Part shown: positions 31,455-40,468 of the stretch, one piece after another
Layout of the letters: every line of letters starts with the position of its first letter
How positions within the stretch are numbered: the stretch's first letter is position 1
Source: an uncultured Pelagibacteraceae bacterium
GTDB taxonomy: Bacteria; Pseudomonadota; Alphaproteobacteria; Pelagibacterales; Pelagibacteraceae
Direction of reading: 5' to 3'
Assembly (NCBI GenBank): GCA_902599575.1
Contig: CACKFS010000001.1
Location: forward strand, 1-46,544
DNA length: 46,544 bases
The notes under the pieces: generated by a model
The model's database searches: none
Told to the model about the DNA's origin: nothing
The model's input: the letters and a program-made list of their open reading frames with translations, nothing else
Program-made: the position numbers and the translations under genes

Positions 31455-33221
31455 TCAGTTAAAATTAAAATTCATAATGTTTGAACTTCCTGAAATGGCA
31501 GATTTATAGTGTTGTTCAGCCCTAGGTAATACTTTTTCAAAATAAAATTTAGCAGTATTTATTTTGTCATCATAGAATTTCTTATTTTCTTCATAATCTT
31601 TAAAACTTACTTTAAGTGTTTTAATCCAAGCAAAGGCCAAAGAAATATAACCAAGTGTTTTCAAATAATCATTTGCTGCTGCGCTTACATCATCTCTGTT
31701 AGTCTCAGATCTATCAATTGTCCATTCACTGAATTTTTTAAGGATTTCTAGATAATTATTAAATTCTTTAACAAACGGTTTAATTTTTTCGTTATTTGAA
31801 TTAGTTTCAGATTTAATAAGATCTAAGAATTTGTTAATTATGTTTCCATTTTTATTTAATAATTTTCTAAAAACTAAATCAGCAGCCTGCACTGAATTGG
31901 TCCCTTCGTAAATAGGAGTTATTCTATTATCTCTGTATAATTGCTCTATACCTTGATCTTTTGTATATCCATATCCTCCATATATTTGCATTGCATCACT
32001 AGTAATTTCCATACCTAAATCTGAAAATAAAGATTTTACAACTGGTGTCATTAATGAAACCATATCTGAAGCATCTTGTTTAATTTTCTGATCACTATGA
32101 TTTAAGCTAACTTCAGTTTGTTGTGACAACCAAAAACATAATGCTCTTTCTCCCTCAATTATTGATTTCATATTTAATAATGATTTTCTTATATCTGCAT
32201 GTTCAATAATTAAATCTGCATTTCCATTTTGAGATTTGTTATTATTGCTTTTACCTTGTTTTCTCTCTTTAGCATAGCTTAATGAATTCTGGTAAGCGAT
32301 TTCTGAAATCCCTAAACCTTGAATTCCAACGACAATTCTCTCTAGGTTCATCATAGTAAACATTTGACTTAATCCTTTATTTTTAGGACCAATCATAAAT
32401 CCAGTTGCGTCATCAAAATTTAAAACACAAGTTGCTGAACCTTTGATGCCCATTTTTGTTTCTATAGATCCTGTTGAAATTCCATTTCTTGCACCAATTG
32501 TTCCATCATTTTTTACAACAAATTTTGGAACTAAAAATAAACTTATTCCTTTAGTTCCTTTAGGTGAGTCTGTTGCTCTCGCAATTACTAAATGGATTAT
32601 ATTTTCAGTAAGATCATGGTCTCCAGATGTAATAAATATTTTTTGACCTGTAATTTTATAAGTTCCATCTTGTTGTTCTACTGCTTTTGTTTTTAATAAA
32701 CCTAAATCTGTTCCACAGACTGGCTCTGTTAAACACATTGTACCACTCCATTTACCCTCAACCATTTTGGGAAGATATTTATCTTTAATTTCATCTGAGG
32801 CGTGATGATGAATACAGTTATAAGCACCGAGAGTTAATTCACTATAAAGTTTAAACGCCAAACTAGCAGATGATATCATCTCATCAAAAAAAGCACTTAC
32901 AGTTCTAGGCATTCCCTGTCCACCATATTTTGGATCGCAGGATAATGAAGTCCATCCATCCTCGATATATTTTTGATAAACTTCTTTGTATCCAGGCGGT
33001 GTTCTTACTACACCATTTTCTAGAACTGCAGGATTATCGTCTCCAGCTTTTGCAAGTGGTAAAATTAAATTTTCATTTATTTTTGCTGCTTCCTCTAAAA
33101 TGTTTTTAACGAGATCTGGACTGACTTCTTTATACTTTTCTAAGTCATTATAATTTTTATTGTCTCTTAATTTCTCAAAAAGAAACATCATATCTTCAAC
33201 AGGTGCTGTATAAGTTGTCAT
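31455..33221 (-). CDS. dmdC: 3-methylmercaptopropionyl-CoA dehydrogenase (DmdC-type acyl-CoA dehydrogenase)
   Basis: DmdC oxidises MMPA-CoA to methylthioacryloyl-CoA using FAD. The 588-residue length is the long DmdC/FadE-like form. Visible are the FAD/substrate-binding MCLTEPVCGTDLG (162-174), KIFITSGDHDL, MMNLERIVVGIQGLG, and the catalytic glutamate E439 in RITPIYEGTNSVQAADL; a C-terminal helical domain extends to residue 588. It heads the dmdC-dmdB-hydrolase-dmdA group, 33 bp after leuB. A general long acyl-CoA dehydrogenase is the alternative; context favours DmdC. Confidence 0.88.
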   Translation of the reverse strand: MTTYTAPVEDMMFLFEKLRDNKNYNDLEKYKEVSPDLVKNILEEAAKINENLILPLAKAGDDNPAVLENGVVRTPPGYKEVYQKYIEDGWTSLSCDPKYGGQGMPRTVSAFFDEMISSASLAFKLYSELTLGAYNCIHHHASDEIKDKYLPKMVEGKWSGTMCLTEPVCGTDLGLLKTKAVEQQDGTYKITGQKIFITSGDHDLTENIIHLVIARATDSPKGTKGISLFLVPKFVVKNDGTIGARNGISTGSIETKMGIKGSATCVLNFDDATGFMIGPKNKGLSQMFTMMNLERIVVGIQGLGISEIAYQNSLSYAKERKQGKSNNNKSQNGNADLIIEHADIRKSLLNMKSIIEGERALCFWLSQQTEVSLNHSDQKIKQDASDMVSLMTPVVKSLFSDLGMEITSDAMQIYGGYGYTKDQGIEQLYRDNRITPIYEGTNSVQAADLVFRKLLNKNGNIINKFLDLIKSETNSNNEKIKPFVKEFNNYLEILKKFSEWTIDRSETNRDDVSAAANDYLKTLGYISLAFAWIKTLKVSFKDYEENKKFYDDKINTAKFYFEKVLPRAEQHYKSAISGSSNIMNFNFN

Positions 33222-33235
33222 TTTTTTTACTATAC

Positions 33236-33254
33236 TTAAATTAAGATAATTTAA
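33236..33254. repeat. 8-bp perfect inverted repeat in the leuB-dmdC gap
   Basis: TTAAATTA (33236-33243) and TAATTTAA (33247-33254) form a perfect dyad around AGA, directly after the leuB stop and in the only gap of the leu-dmd region. A TATAGT box (minus strand, 33234-33229) lies next to it, 7 bp before the dmdC ATG. It could be an operator, a weak hairpin or chance in AT-only DNA. Confidence 0.4.
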
Positions 33255-34364
33255 TTATTTTTGCAAACACGCAATAATCGCATCCCCCATCATAGAGGTG
33301 GAAACTTCTTTTTTTCCTTTAGAAATAATGTCTTTTGTCCTTAATCCATCATCTAAAACTTTCTGAACTGCATTGTCCAATTCAGTGGACTCTTTATCTA
33401 AGTTTAAAGAATATTTTAAAGCCATTGAAAAACTTAAAATTGTTGCAATTGGATTAGCAATACCTTTGCCTGCGATATCTGGAGCAGAACCATGTACAGG
33501 TTCGTACATTGATCTTAAATTTCCATCTTTATCTTTTGCACCAAGTGAGGCTGAAGGTAGTAATCCTAATGAACCTGTAAGCATTGCTGCTTCATCAGAA
33601 AGTATATCTCCAAACAAGTTATCAGTTACTATTACATCGAATTGTTTTGGATTTCTTAATAACTGCATAGCACAGTTATCAGCAAGCATGTGTTCTAAAT
33701 TTACGTCTTTATAGTCTTTTTTGTGAAGAGTTGTTACCTCCTCTTTCCACAATTGACCAGCTTCCATAACATTTGATTTCTCACAAGATGTAACTTTATT
33801 ATTTCTTTTTTTGGCTAATTCAAAAGCAACTCTTGCAACTCTTTCAATTTCTTTGGATGTATATGTATGAGTATTAATTCCTTTTCTTTCTCCATTATCG
33901 ATGGGCTTTATACCTCTTGGTTCACCAAAATAAATTCCTCCAGTCAATTCCCTTACAATCATTATATCAAGTCCTGATACTATTTCGGGTTTTAAACTAG
34001 AAGCCTCAACTAACTGTTTAAAACAAATAGCAGGTCGTAAATTTGCAAAAAGTTTAAGTTCTTTTCTTAATTTTAGTAATGCTCTTTCTGGTTTTTTAGA
34101 AAAATCTAAGTTATCCCATTTAGGGCCTCCTACAGCGCCTAAAATTACTGCTTCACATTCTAAGGCTTTAAAAAATACTTCGTCGGTAATGGGAGTTTTA
34201 AATTTATCATACGCAGCCCCACCTACTAAATCTTGATCTACTTCGAAATCAAGCGATCTATTTTTATTAAACCATTCAATTATTTTTTTTACCTCATTGA
34301 TTACTTCTGGACCAATACCATCCCCAGGTAAAAGTAAAATTTTTCTTTTTTTTACTTTAATCAT
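33255..34364 (-). CDS. leuB: 3-isopropylmalate dehydrogenase
   Basis: LeuB oxidises and decarboxylates 3-isopropylmalate in leucine synthesis. The 369-residue protein shows [15 protein letters not shown] (residues 10-24), [14 protein letters not shown] with substrate arginines, [15 protein letters not shown] (about 134-148), the catalytic lysine/aspartate segments, and [18 protein letters not shown] (about 288-305). It overlaps leuD by 8 bp, closing leuC-leuD-leuB. leuA is not in the window. Confidence 0.98.
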   Translation of the reverse strand: MIKVKKRKILLLPGDGIGPEVINEVKKIIEWFNKNRSLDFEVDQDLVGGAAYDKFKTPITDEVFFKALECEAVILGAVGGPKWDNLDFSKKPERALLKLRKELKLFANLRPAICFKQLVEASSLKPEIVSGLDIMIVRELTGGIYFGEPRGIKPIDNGERKGINTHTYTSKEIERVARVAFELAKKRNNKVTSCEKSNVMEAGQLWKEEVTTLHKKDYKDVNLEHMLADNCAMQLLRNPKQFDVIVTDNLFGDILSDEAAMLTGSLGLLPSASLGAKDKDGNLRSMYEPVHGSAPDIAGKGIANPIATILSFSMALKYSLNLDKESTELDNAVQKVLDDGLRTKDIISKGKKEVSTSMMGDAIIACLQK

Positions 34365-34962
34365 TAAAAATCCAAGGCTTCGATGACTTTATTTTGCTTT
34401 CATAAGCTGAAATCTTTGAAGACTGGGCTAACGAAAGAGAGATATCATCTAAACCTTCTAGAAGGCATTTTTTTTTAAATTCATCAATTTCAAACTTAAT
34501 TTCATTATTCCCAAATTTTATAGACTGATCCTCCAAGTTTATGGATATTTCTTCTTTCCTTGTAGAATATTCAGATAATTCTTTTATTACTTCCTCTTTG
34601 ATAGTTATTGGTAAGATGCCATTTTTGAAACAATTATTGTAAAATATATCTGCATAACTAGAACTTATTACACAAGTAATACCAAAGTCTAAAAGTGCCC
34701 AAGGTGCATGTTCTCTCGATGAGCCACATCCAAAATTTTTACCAGTGATTAATATTTTTGATTGATTGTAAGGTTCATTATTTAGAACAAAGTCAGAAAT
34801 TTCTTTACCTTCATCATCATATCTCATCTCAAAAAAAAGATTTTTTCCTAAACCTGTCCTTTTAATAGTTTTTAAAAATTGTTTAGGGATTATCATATCC
34901 GTATCGATATTAACTATTGGTATGTATGCAGGAATGCTTTTTAATTTATTAAACTTTTTCAT
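34357..34962 (-). CDS. leuD: 3-isopropylmalate dehydratase small subunit
   Basis: LeuD with LeuC isomerises 2- to 3-isopropylmalate. The 201-residue protein has [18 protein letters not shown] (about residues 18-35), [17 protein letters not shown] (74-90) and [11 protein letters not shown], all diagnostic. Length is typical. It overlaps leuC by one base (TAATG) and leuB by 8 bp. Confidence 0.97.
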   Translation of the reverse strand: MKKFNKLKSIPAYIPIVNIDTDMIIPKQFLKTIKRTGLGKNLFFEMRYDDEGKEISDFVLNNEPYNQSKILITGKNFGCGSSREHAPWALLDFGITCVISSSYADIFYNNCFKNGILPITIKEEVIKELSEYSTRKEEISINLEDQSIKFGNNEIKFEIDEFKKKCLLEGLDDISLSLAQSSKISAYESKIKSSKPWIFND

Positions 34963-36365
34963 TAATTTTTATACTTTCTTACATCATCAAAATTTCCAGA
35001 AATTGCTGCAGCTGCTGCCATAGCTGGGCTAACTAAATGTGTTCTACCACCTCTACCCTGTCTACCCTCAAAATTTCTGTTAGATGTTGATGCGCATCTT
35101 TCCTCTGGTTTAAGTTTATCAGCATTCATTGCTAAACACATGGAACATCCTGGTTCTCTCCACTCAAATCCAGAATTTAAAAATATTTTATCTAAACCCT
35201 CTTGTTCAGCTTGTTCTTTTACTAACCCTGATCCTGGAACGACCATGGCTTTTACATGAGATGCAATTTTCTTATCCTTTAGAATTTTTGCAGCATCTCT
35301 TAAATCTTCAATTCTACCATTTGTACAGCTACCTATGAAAACTTTGTCAATTTTTATATCTTTAATTAATGTATTTGGTTTAAGACCCATATATTTTAAA
35401 GATCTTTCAATCGAGTTTCTTCTGTCATTATCTTTTTCATCAGACGGATTAGGGACTTTTCCATCTATTGTAATAACATCTTGTGGTGATGTACCCCAAG
35501 TAACCATTGGCTGTATGTCTTCTCCTTTAAGTGTAACTTCTTTATCAAAATTAGCGTTATTATCTGAATTAAGTTTACTCCAATATTCAACAGCTTTATC
35601 CCAGATTTCATTTTTTGGTGCCATCGGTTTACCTTTTAAATATTTAAATATCTTTTCGTCAGGAGCTATCAATCCTGCTCTTGCACCGCCTTCGATTGTC
35701 ATGTTGCAAATTGTCATTCTATTTTCCACTGTCAATGATGAGATAACATCTCCAGCATATTCAATGACATAACCTGTACCGCCAGCAGTTCCAATTTTTC
35801 CTATTATTTGTAAAATTACATCTTTAGATGTTACTCCGATTGGTAATTTACCATTAACGCTTATTCTTAAATTTTTTGATTTTTTTTGAACTAACGTTTG
35901 GGTTGCCAATACATGCTCAACTTCTGAAGTACCTATTCCAAAAGCTAATGCGCCAAAAGCTCCATGGGTTGCTGTATGACTATCTCCACAAACAATTATG
36001 TTCCCAGGCTGTGTAAATCCTTGCTCTGGCCCAATAATATGTACTATACCCTGTCTTTTGTCAGACATTCCAAAAAGTTTAATTCCAAACTCCTTACAAT
36101 TCCTACCTAGTGTATCAACTTGGATTTTAGACTCCTCATCTGCGATACCTTTAGATCTATCTGTAGTTGGAACATTATGATCTGCAACAGCAAGTGTTAA
36201 TTCGGGATTTCTGACTTTCCTGTTAGAATTTCTTAAACCTTCAAAAGCTTGGGGACTAGTAACCTCATGTATTAAATGTCTATCGACAAATAACAAAGAT
36301 GTGCCATCTTCTTGCTGATGTACTAAATGTTCTTCCCAGATTTTATCGTATAAAGTTTTTGACAT
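34962..36365 (-). CDS. leuC: 3-isopropylmalate dehydratase large subunit
   Basis: LeuC carries the [4Fe-4S] cluster of isopropylmalate isomerase. The 467-residue protein begins with [13 protein letters not shown] and has [20 protein letters not shown], the cluster cysteines in [16 protein letters not shown] and [12 protein letters not shown], and the C-terminal [20 protein letters not shown]. It follows rplS by 16 bp, a linkage seen in other alphaproteobacteria. Confidence 0.98.
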   Translation of the reverse strand: MSKTLYDKIWEEHLVHQQEDGTSLLFVDRHLIHEVTSPQAFEGLRNSNRKVRNPELTLAVADHNVPTTDRSKGIADEESKIQVDTLGRNCKEFGIKLFGMSDKRQGIVHIIGPEQGFTQPGNIIVCGDSHTATHGAFGALAFGIGTSEVEHVLATQTLVQKKSKNLRISVNGKLPIGVTSKDVILQIIGKIGTAGGTGYVIEYAGDVISSLTVENRMTICNMTIEGGARAGLIAPDEKIFKYLKGKPMAPKNEIWDKAVEYWSKLNSDNNANFDKEVTLKGEDIQPMVTWGTSPQDVITIDGKVPNPSDEKDNDRRNSIERSLKYMGLKPNTLIKDIKIDKVFIGSCTNGRIEDLRDAAKILKDKKIASHVKAMVVPGSGLVKEQAEQEGLDKIFLNSGFEWREPGCSMCLAMNADKLKPEERCASTSNRNFEGRQGRGGRTHLVSPAMAAAAAISGNFDDVRKYKN

Positions 36366-36381
36366 TTAAAAAAGTTTAATT

Positions 36382-36906
36382 TTATTTAGCCTTTTTAGTG
36401 CTATCTTCTTTAAGACTCTCATCTTTTTTTAAAGACGGAGATTTATCATCCTCAGGAGTTTCTACTTTATCATCTTTTGTTGTCTGTTTAACAACATTTT
36501 CCTCTGTTACTCCCTCAGGTTTTGTCTCTATATCAATACCGATTTTCTTTTTAATTTTTTCAGCAATTTTTGCTGATTTCCCTGTTCTGTCTCTTAAGTA
36601 GTATAGTTTAGCTCTTCTTACTTTTCCAGATCTTATGACTTTAATAGTATCAACAATTGGACTAAAGAGTGCAAATGTTCTTTCAACTCCTTCGCCAAAT
36701 GATATTTTTCTTACTGTAAATGAAGAGTTAATGTCTCTATTTTTTTTTGCTATACAAACGCCCTCAAAATATTGAATTCTTTCTCTCTTTCCTTCTGTAA
36801 TTCTAACACCAACTTTAATAATATCTCCAGGAAAGAAATCTGGTAATTTTTTTTCTGCTGAGATTTTCTTTACGTTCTCTCTATTTATTTCTTCAATATT
36901 TTTCAT
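36382..36906 (-). CDS. rplS: 50S ribosomal protein L19
   Basis: L19 lies at the 30S-50S interface. The core (about residues 1-115 of 174) has [20 protein letters not shown], the [15 protein letters not shown] motif and the C-terminal [19 protein letters not shown]. About 55-60 extra residues follow, a charged tail rich in Lys, Asp, Glu and Thr, against a usual length near 115-125. I choose the ATG at 36906; an in-frame TTG at 36921 would start only 2 bp after trmD ends and is less likely. It is 16 bp after trmD. Confidence 0.96.
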   Translation of the reverse strand: MKNIEEINRENVKKISAEKKLPDFFPGDIIKVGVRITEGKRERIQYFEGVCIAKKNRDINSSFTVRKISFGEGVERTFALFSPIVDTIKVIRSGKVRRAKLYYLRDRTGKSAKIAEKIKKKIGIDIETKPEGVTEENVVKQTTKDDKVETPEDDKSPSLKKDESLKEDSTKKAK

Positions 36907-36922
36907 TTGTATGTTTATCAAT

Positions 36923-37609
36923 TTAATTCTTTTTATATTTTTGCCACAAGTCTGGTCTTCGGTGGCGTGTTATAGCCTCTGATTGAGATAAACGCCAGTC
37001 TTTAATTTTGCTATGATCTCCTGATAAAAGCACCTCAGGAACTGGTGTTTTTTCCCATATTTGTGGTTTTGTATACTGAGGATACTCCAATAAACCATTT
37101 TCAAAACTTTCGTCTTTATACGAATTTTCATTTCCTAGAACACCCGGCACAAGTCTTAATATGCTATCCAAAATTACGTATGCAGCTGTCTCGCCACCTG
37201 ATAAAATGTAGTCCCCAATACTGATCTCTTCAATACCTCTGGACTCTATGACTCTTTGGTCAATTCCTTCAAAATGACCACAAAGAATATTTATTTTTTT
37301 TTCGTTCAAAAATTTTTTTGCTTTATTTTGATCAAAAGTCTTTCCTTTAGGTGTTAAATAAATAATTTTTTCATTTTTTTTTAAATTTTGATCTAGTGCT
37401 TTTGCAACTACATCAGGTTTTAAAACCATTCCTTCACCACCTCCGTAAGGAGTATCATCTACTGTTTTATGCTTATCCTTTGCGTAGTCTCTAATATTGA
37501 TTACATCCAAGTTCCACAAACTTTTCTCAATTGCTCTTCCATATATACTTTTGCTTAGAATTCCTGGAAAAAAGTCTGGATATAAAGTGAATATTTTTAC
37601 TTGAAACAT
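36923..37609 (-). CDS. trmD: tRNA (guanine-N1)-methyltransferase
   Basis: TrmD makes m1G37 in tRNAs that read CNN-type codons, preventing frameshifts. The 228-residue protein has the trefoil-knot SPOUT core: [20 protein letters not shown] (about residues 51-70), [16 protein letters not shown] and [17 protein letters not shown] (about 130-146), and the C-terminal domain RHRRPDLW. It overlaps the rpsP stop by one base. In most relatives rimM stands between rpsP and trmD; here it is missing. Confidence 0.98.
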   Translation of the reverse strand: MFQVKIFTLYPDFFPGILSKSIYGRAIEKSLWNLDVINIRDYAKDKHKTVDDTPYGGGEGMVLKPDVVAKALDQNLKKNEKIIYLTPKGKTFDQNKAKKFLNEKKINILCGHFEGIDQRVIESRGIEEISIGDYILSGGETAAYVILDSILRLVPGVLGNENSYKDESFENGLLEYPQYTKPQIWEKTPVPEVLLSGDHSKIKDWRLSQSEAITRHRRPDLWQKYKKN

Positions 37610-38124
37610 TATTTTTTATTTTCCTCTGCCTTTGGAGATTCTTTTGGAGCATCAGCTTTTTTCTCTTCTGCCTTCGGAGCTTCTTTTGGAACATCAGCTT
37701 TTTTCTCTTCTGCCTTTGGAGCTTCTTTTGGAGCATCAGCTTTTTTCTCTTCTGCCTTTGGAGCTTCTTTTGGAGCATCATTTTTTTTATCCTCTTTTTT
37801 TTCAGCACCAGCATCTTGTTTTTTTCTATCTTTTTTTGGAATAGCCTTGTTGGGATTATTACCAGCTGCAGGCATTTCAATTAATTTATTCTCCCCTAAA
37901 ATTCTTGCAACTCTAGTAGTTGGTTTTGCTCCTTGACTTAACCAATATTTAATTCTTTCAGATTCAAGACCTACTCTATCTTTTTTATCTTTTGGTAACA
38001 GTGGATTGAAATATCCTAGTTTTTCTATAAATCTTCCATCTCTTGGAAATCTGCTGTCTGCTACAACTATCTTATATACTGGTCTTTTTTTTGTACCGCC
38101 CATTGATAATCTAAGTTTTAACAT
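37609..38124 (-). CDS. rpsP: 30S ribosomal protein S16 with repeat-built C-terminal tail
   Basis: S16 is an early-binding 30S protein. The core ([20 protein letters not shown], then [21 protein letters not shown], to about residue 85) is canonical. The protein is 171 residues, roughly twice the usual ~80-90; residues 95-171 form a Lys/Glu/Ala/Pro tail dominated by four copies of a 14-residue unit close to [14 protein letters not shown], encoded by a 42-bp tandem repeat. A clear Shine-Dalgarno AAAGGAG (38136-38130) sits 5 nt before the ATG, unusual among the genes here. It is 13 bp after ffh. Confidence 0.96.
   Translation of the reverse strand: MLKLRLSMGGTKKRPVYKIVVADSRFPRDGRFIEKLGYFNPLLPKDKKDRVGLESERIKYWLSQGAKPTTRVARILGENKLIEMPAAGNNPNKAIPKKDRKKQDAGAEKKEDKKNDAPKEAPKAEEKKADAPKEAPKAEEKKADVPKEAPKAEEKKADAPKESPKAEENKK
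37625..37780 (-). repeat. 42-bp in-frame tandem repeat inside rpsP
   Basis: Three full 42-bp units (starting at plus-strand 37625, 37667 and 37709) and a fourth partial unit (37751-37780) begin with TCTGCCTTTGGAG or a near copy. Few substitutions separate the units (for example TTTGGAGAT, TTCGGAGCT, GGAACATCA), so the array is recent or homogenised. Each unit is 14 codons, so copy changes keep the frame. Confidence 0.93.
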
Positions 38125-38129
38125 TTTTT

Positions 38130-38136
38130 CTCCTTT
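38130..38136 (-). promoter_or_regulatory. strong Shine-Dalgarno site of rpsP
   Basis: Minus-strand AAAGGAG, 5 nt before the rpsP ATG at 38124, in a 13-bp ffh-rpsP gap. Most starts in this window lack such a clear site, so S16 may be translated at a high, independent rate within the ffh-rpsP-trmD-rplS transcript. Confidence 0.7.
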
Positions 38137-38137
38137 A

Positions 38138-39496
38138 TTATTTTAATTGATTGAAGAGTTCTGGTGGCAATCCTTTATCCATTAACCCTTTTGTGTTTCC
38201 TTTTGACATTTTTTTCATCATGTCAGACATCATTTTAAATTGTTTTAACAATTTATTGATAGTGGCAATATCTGTACCAGAGCCATTAGCAATTCTTTTT
38301 TTTCTAGATCCATTTATTATTTTAGGATTATCTCTTTCTTGTTTTGTCATTGACAATATTACTGCCTCATTTTGGGTTATAATTTTTTCATCAACGCCTG
38401 CTTGATCCATTTGTGATTTTAATTTTGAGACACCTGGTAAAAAAGACATTACTCCCTCTATACCACCCATTTTTTTCATTTGTCTTAATTGTGTTAAATA
38501 ATCATCTAGTGAAAATTGTCCTTTTTTTAAAGTTTCTTCAGCTTCTTTTAATTTTTCTTCGTCGATGTCTTGTGCTGCTTTCTCAACTAGAGAAACGATA
38601 TCTCCCATGCCTAAAATTCTATTTGCAATCCTGTCAGGGTGAAAAATTTCTAGATTTTCAATTTTTTCTCCTATTCCTAAAAATTTGATTGGCACATTAG
38701 CAACATGTTTCATACTAAGTGCTGCACCACCTCTTCCATCTCCATCAGCACGTGTTAAAATTATTCCTGTAAGTTTTACTGTATTTCCAAATTCCTTTGC
38801 AACATTAGCAGCTACTTGGCCAGTAAGTGAATCAGCAACCAGTATTGTTTCAGTTGGTTTTATGACTTCCTCTATTTGTTTTATTTCACTCATCATCTGT
38901 AAATCGATTTGTGTTCTTCCAGCGGTATCAAAAATAATAACATCTGAGCCATTAAGGTTTGCAGCCGTTAAGGCTCTTCTGCAAATATCCGTGGGTGTTT
39001 GACCTTCTATTATTGGCAGTGTTTGAATATTATTTTGCTCGCCAAGAACTTTTAATTGGTCTTGAGCAGCAGGACGATAGATATCTAAACTTGCCATCAT
39101 GATCTTTTTTTTGTTATTTTTTTCTAAAAATTTAGATAATTTTGCGGTACTAGTTGTCTTACCAGATCCTTGGAGGCCTACCATCATAATTGAAATTGGT
39201 GGATTAGATTTTAAATTAATTTCTTGATTTTTATCACCTAAGAAATTTACAAGCTCGTCATAAACAATTTTTACAACCATCTGCCCAGGAGCTGTTGATC
39301 TTAGAATTTCTTTCCCTAAAACTTTTGGTTTAACATTATTGATAAATTCTTTTGTGACGTCTAAAGAAACATCTGCTTCTAATAGAGCTTGTCTTATTAA
39401 TCTTAAACCATCATCAACCTGACCTTCATCAAGTGATGGTGATTTTTTAAATCTTTCGAGTATACCCTCGAATTTATTTGTTAAATTTTCAAACAT
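38138..39496 (-). CDS. ffh: signal recognition particle protein Ffh
   Basis: Ffh binds SRP RNA and signal sequences and delivers ribosomes to FtsY at the membrane. The 452-residue protein has the N domain (1-~95; [17 protein letters not shown]), the GTPase domain with P-loop GLQGSGKTT (107-115), [25 protein letters not shown] and [16 protein letters not shown], and a methionine-rich M domain (about 320-452; [19 protein letters not shown]). It is the first gene of the 29-gene minus-strand run and is preceded by a structured leader. Its receptor ftsY lies 1 kb away on the other strand. Confidence 0.98.
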   Translation of the reverse strand: MFENLTNKFEGILERFKKSPSLDEGQVDDGLRLIRQALLEADVSLDVTKEFINNVKPKVLGKEILRSTAPGQMVVKIVYDELVNFLGDKNQEINLKSNPPISIMMVGLQGSGKTTSTAKLSKFLEKNNKKKIMMASLDIYRPAAQDQLKVLGEQNNIQTLPIIEGQTPTDICRRALTAANLNGSDVIIFDTAGRTQIDLQMMSEIKQIEEVIKPTETILVADSLTGQVAANVAKEFGNTVKLTGIILTRADGDGRGGAALSMKHVANVPIKFLGIGEKIENLEIFHPDRIANRILGMGDIVSLVEKAAQDIDEEKLKEAEETLKKGQFSLDDYLTQLRQMKKMGGIEGVMSFLPGVSKLKSQMDQAGVDEKIITQNEAVILSMTKQERDNPKIINGSRKKRIANGSGTDIATINKLLKQFKMMSDMMKKMSKGNTKGLMDKGLPPELFNQLK

Positions 39497-39607
39497 ATTA
39501 TAATCCAGCAGTCATCGCACCAGTGGGCGAACCCTCGCTGACTGGTGTCGATCTCTTTGTTTCCAAAGACACCGCAAAATGCTGTTTTTTTGCGGAAGTG
39601 GTGAGAA
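39497..39607 (-). promoter_or_regulatory. structured RNA leader upstream of ffh (unidentified)
   Basis: Read on the minus strand, this region forms consecutive hairpins: CCGCAAAA/TTTTGCGG (39595-39572); TCTTTG-GAAA-CAAAGA with a GNRA tetraloop (39569-39554); and CACCAGT/ACTGGTG (39547-39518) capped by GGG-TTCG-CCC. Helices CAGTCA/TGACTG (39544-39509) and GGTGTC/GACACC (39573-39544) compete for the same bases. The GNRA loop and a UUCG loop both appear only on the minus strand, supporting that strand. The structure ends about 10 nt before the ffh ATG. I do not see the conserved SRP RNA, tRNA, tmRNA or RNase P motifs. A regulatory leader or short stable RNA is likely; its identity is unknown. 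Confidence 0.6.
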
Positions 39608-39636
39608 ACTATAATAGAGGTTCAAAAAGTCAATAA
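39605..39636. promoter_or_regulatory. overlapping divergent promoter region between ffh and dapF
   Basis: On the plus strand TATAAT (39610-39615) is a perfect -10 for dapF, with no good -35. On the minus strand the same bases give TATAGT (39613-39608), with TTATTG (39636-39631) 17 bp upstream and TTGACT (39633-39628) overlapping it. Transcription to the left would start just before the first hairpin of the ffh leader. Sharing of the -10 bases would make the two promoters mutually exclusive. The rest of the gap to dapF (39637-39655) is AT-rich with no other signal. Confidence 0.4.
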
Positions 39637-39655
39637 ATAAGTTAAGTATAAATAT

Positions 39656-40468
39656 ATGGATTTTAAAGCATATAAAATGGATGGTTTAGGAAATGACTTT
39701 GTTATTATCGATCAAAGAGATAGTGACTTTGAATTAAATAAGTCTCAAATAAAAAGTATTTGTGACAGAAAAAAAATTGGTTGCGATCAACTAATTTTAG
39801 TTAAAAAAAGTGAAAAAGTTGATGCTTATTTAATTTTTAAAAATTCTGATGGATCCGACTCAGCAGCTTGTGGTAACGGTACGAGATGTGTAGCAAGCCT
39901 TTTGTCAAAAGAAAATGCTAAAAGTGAAATCACATTTGAAACAGAGAGCGGTATTCTAAAATCTAAAATCTTAAATGAGAATAATATCCAAACTAATATT
40001 GGAATTCCTAAAACAAATTGGAATGAAATACCTTTAGCAAAAGAAGTAGATACAAAGAATGTTGAAATTAAAATAGATAATCTTAACCTTTCAGGGACAG
40101 CAGTGAATGTTGGAAATCCGCATATAATTTTTTTTACTGAAGATTTAGATAAAATTCAAATAAAAGATATAGGGCCTAAAATTGAAAGTAATTCTTTGTT
40201 TCCAGAAAAAGTAAACGTGACATTTGCAAAAAAAATTAATGATAAACATTTTAAGGTTTTACATTGGGAAAGAGGAGCAGGCTTGACTAAAGCTTGTGGT
40301 ACTGCTGCGTGTGCTACAGCAATTGCGGGTGAAATAAATAAAGTTTCAATTTATCCTACTGAAATTGAATTTAAATTAGGAAAGATCAAAATAAATAAGG
40401 ACGTTAATGGAAATATCCTTATGGAAGGAAATGTATCTAATATAGAAAAAATTAATTTAAACCTATGA
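39656..40468 (+). CDS. dapF: diaminopimelate epimerase
   Basis: DapF converts LL- to meso-diaminopimelate for peptidoglycan and lysine. The two catalytic cysteines are C72 in AACGNGTRC and C214 in TKACGTAACA; the start KAYKMDGLGNDFVIIDQR and GNPHIIFF motif are typical. The 270-residue length is normal. It overlaps ftsY by 4 bp. In many alphaproteobacteria a tRNA methylthiotransferase gene lies between dapF and ftsY; it is absent here. Confidence 0.97.
   Translation: MDFKAYKMDGLGNDFVIIDQRDSDFELNKSQIKSICDRKKIGCDQLILVKKSEKVDAYLIFKNSDGSDSAACGNGTRCVASLLSKENAKSEITFETESGILKSKILNENNIQTNIGIPKTNWNEIPLAKEVDTKNVEIKIDNLNLSGTAVNVGNPHIIFFTEDLDKIQIKDIGPKIESNSLFPEKVNVTFAKKINDKHFKVLHWERGAGLTKACGTAACATAIAGEINKVSIYPTEIEFKLGKIKINKDVNGNILMEGNVSNIEKINLNL

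Noticed and set aside
36907-36921. Upstream TTG start for rplS
   Set aside because: The ATG at 36906 is a stronger start and the five extra residues match nothing in L19.
37527-37936. Other long reading frames over the rpsP tail on both strands (lysine- or leucine/phenylalanine-rich)
   Set aside because: They are shadows of the 42-bp repeat, which lacks stops in several frames; the S16 frame has the conserved core and ribosome site.
39505-39550. tRNA- or tmRNA-like T-arm suggested by GGGTTCGCCC (minus strand)
   Set aside because: The loop is only TTCG on a three-pair stem; no seven-base T-loop, acceptor stem or CCA-like end fits.
39497-39610. Candidate SRP RNA (ffs) next to ffh
   Set aside because: The conserved GGAAG...AGCA-type core and the long single hairpin of bacterial SRP RNA are not seen on either strand.
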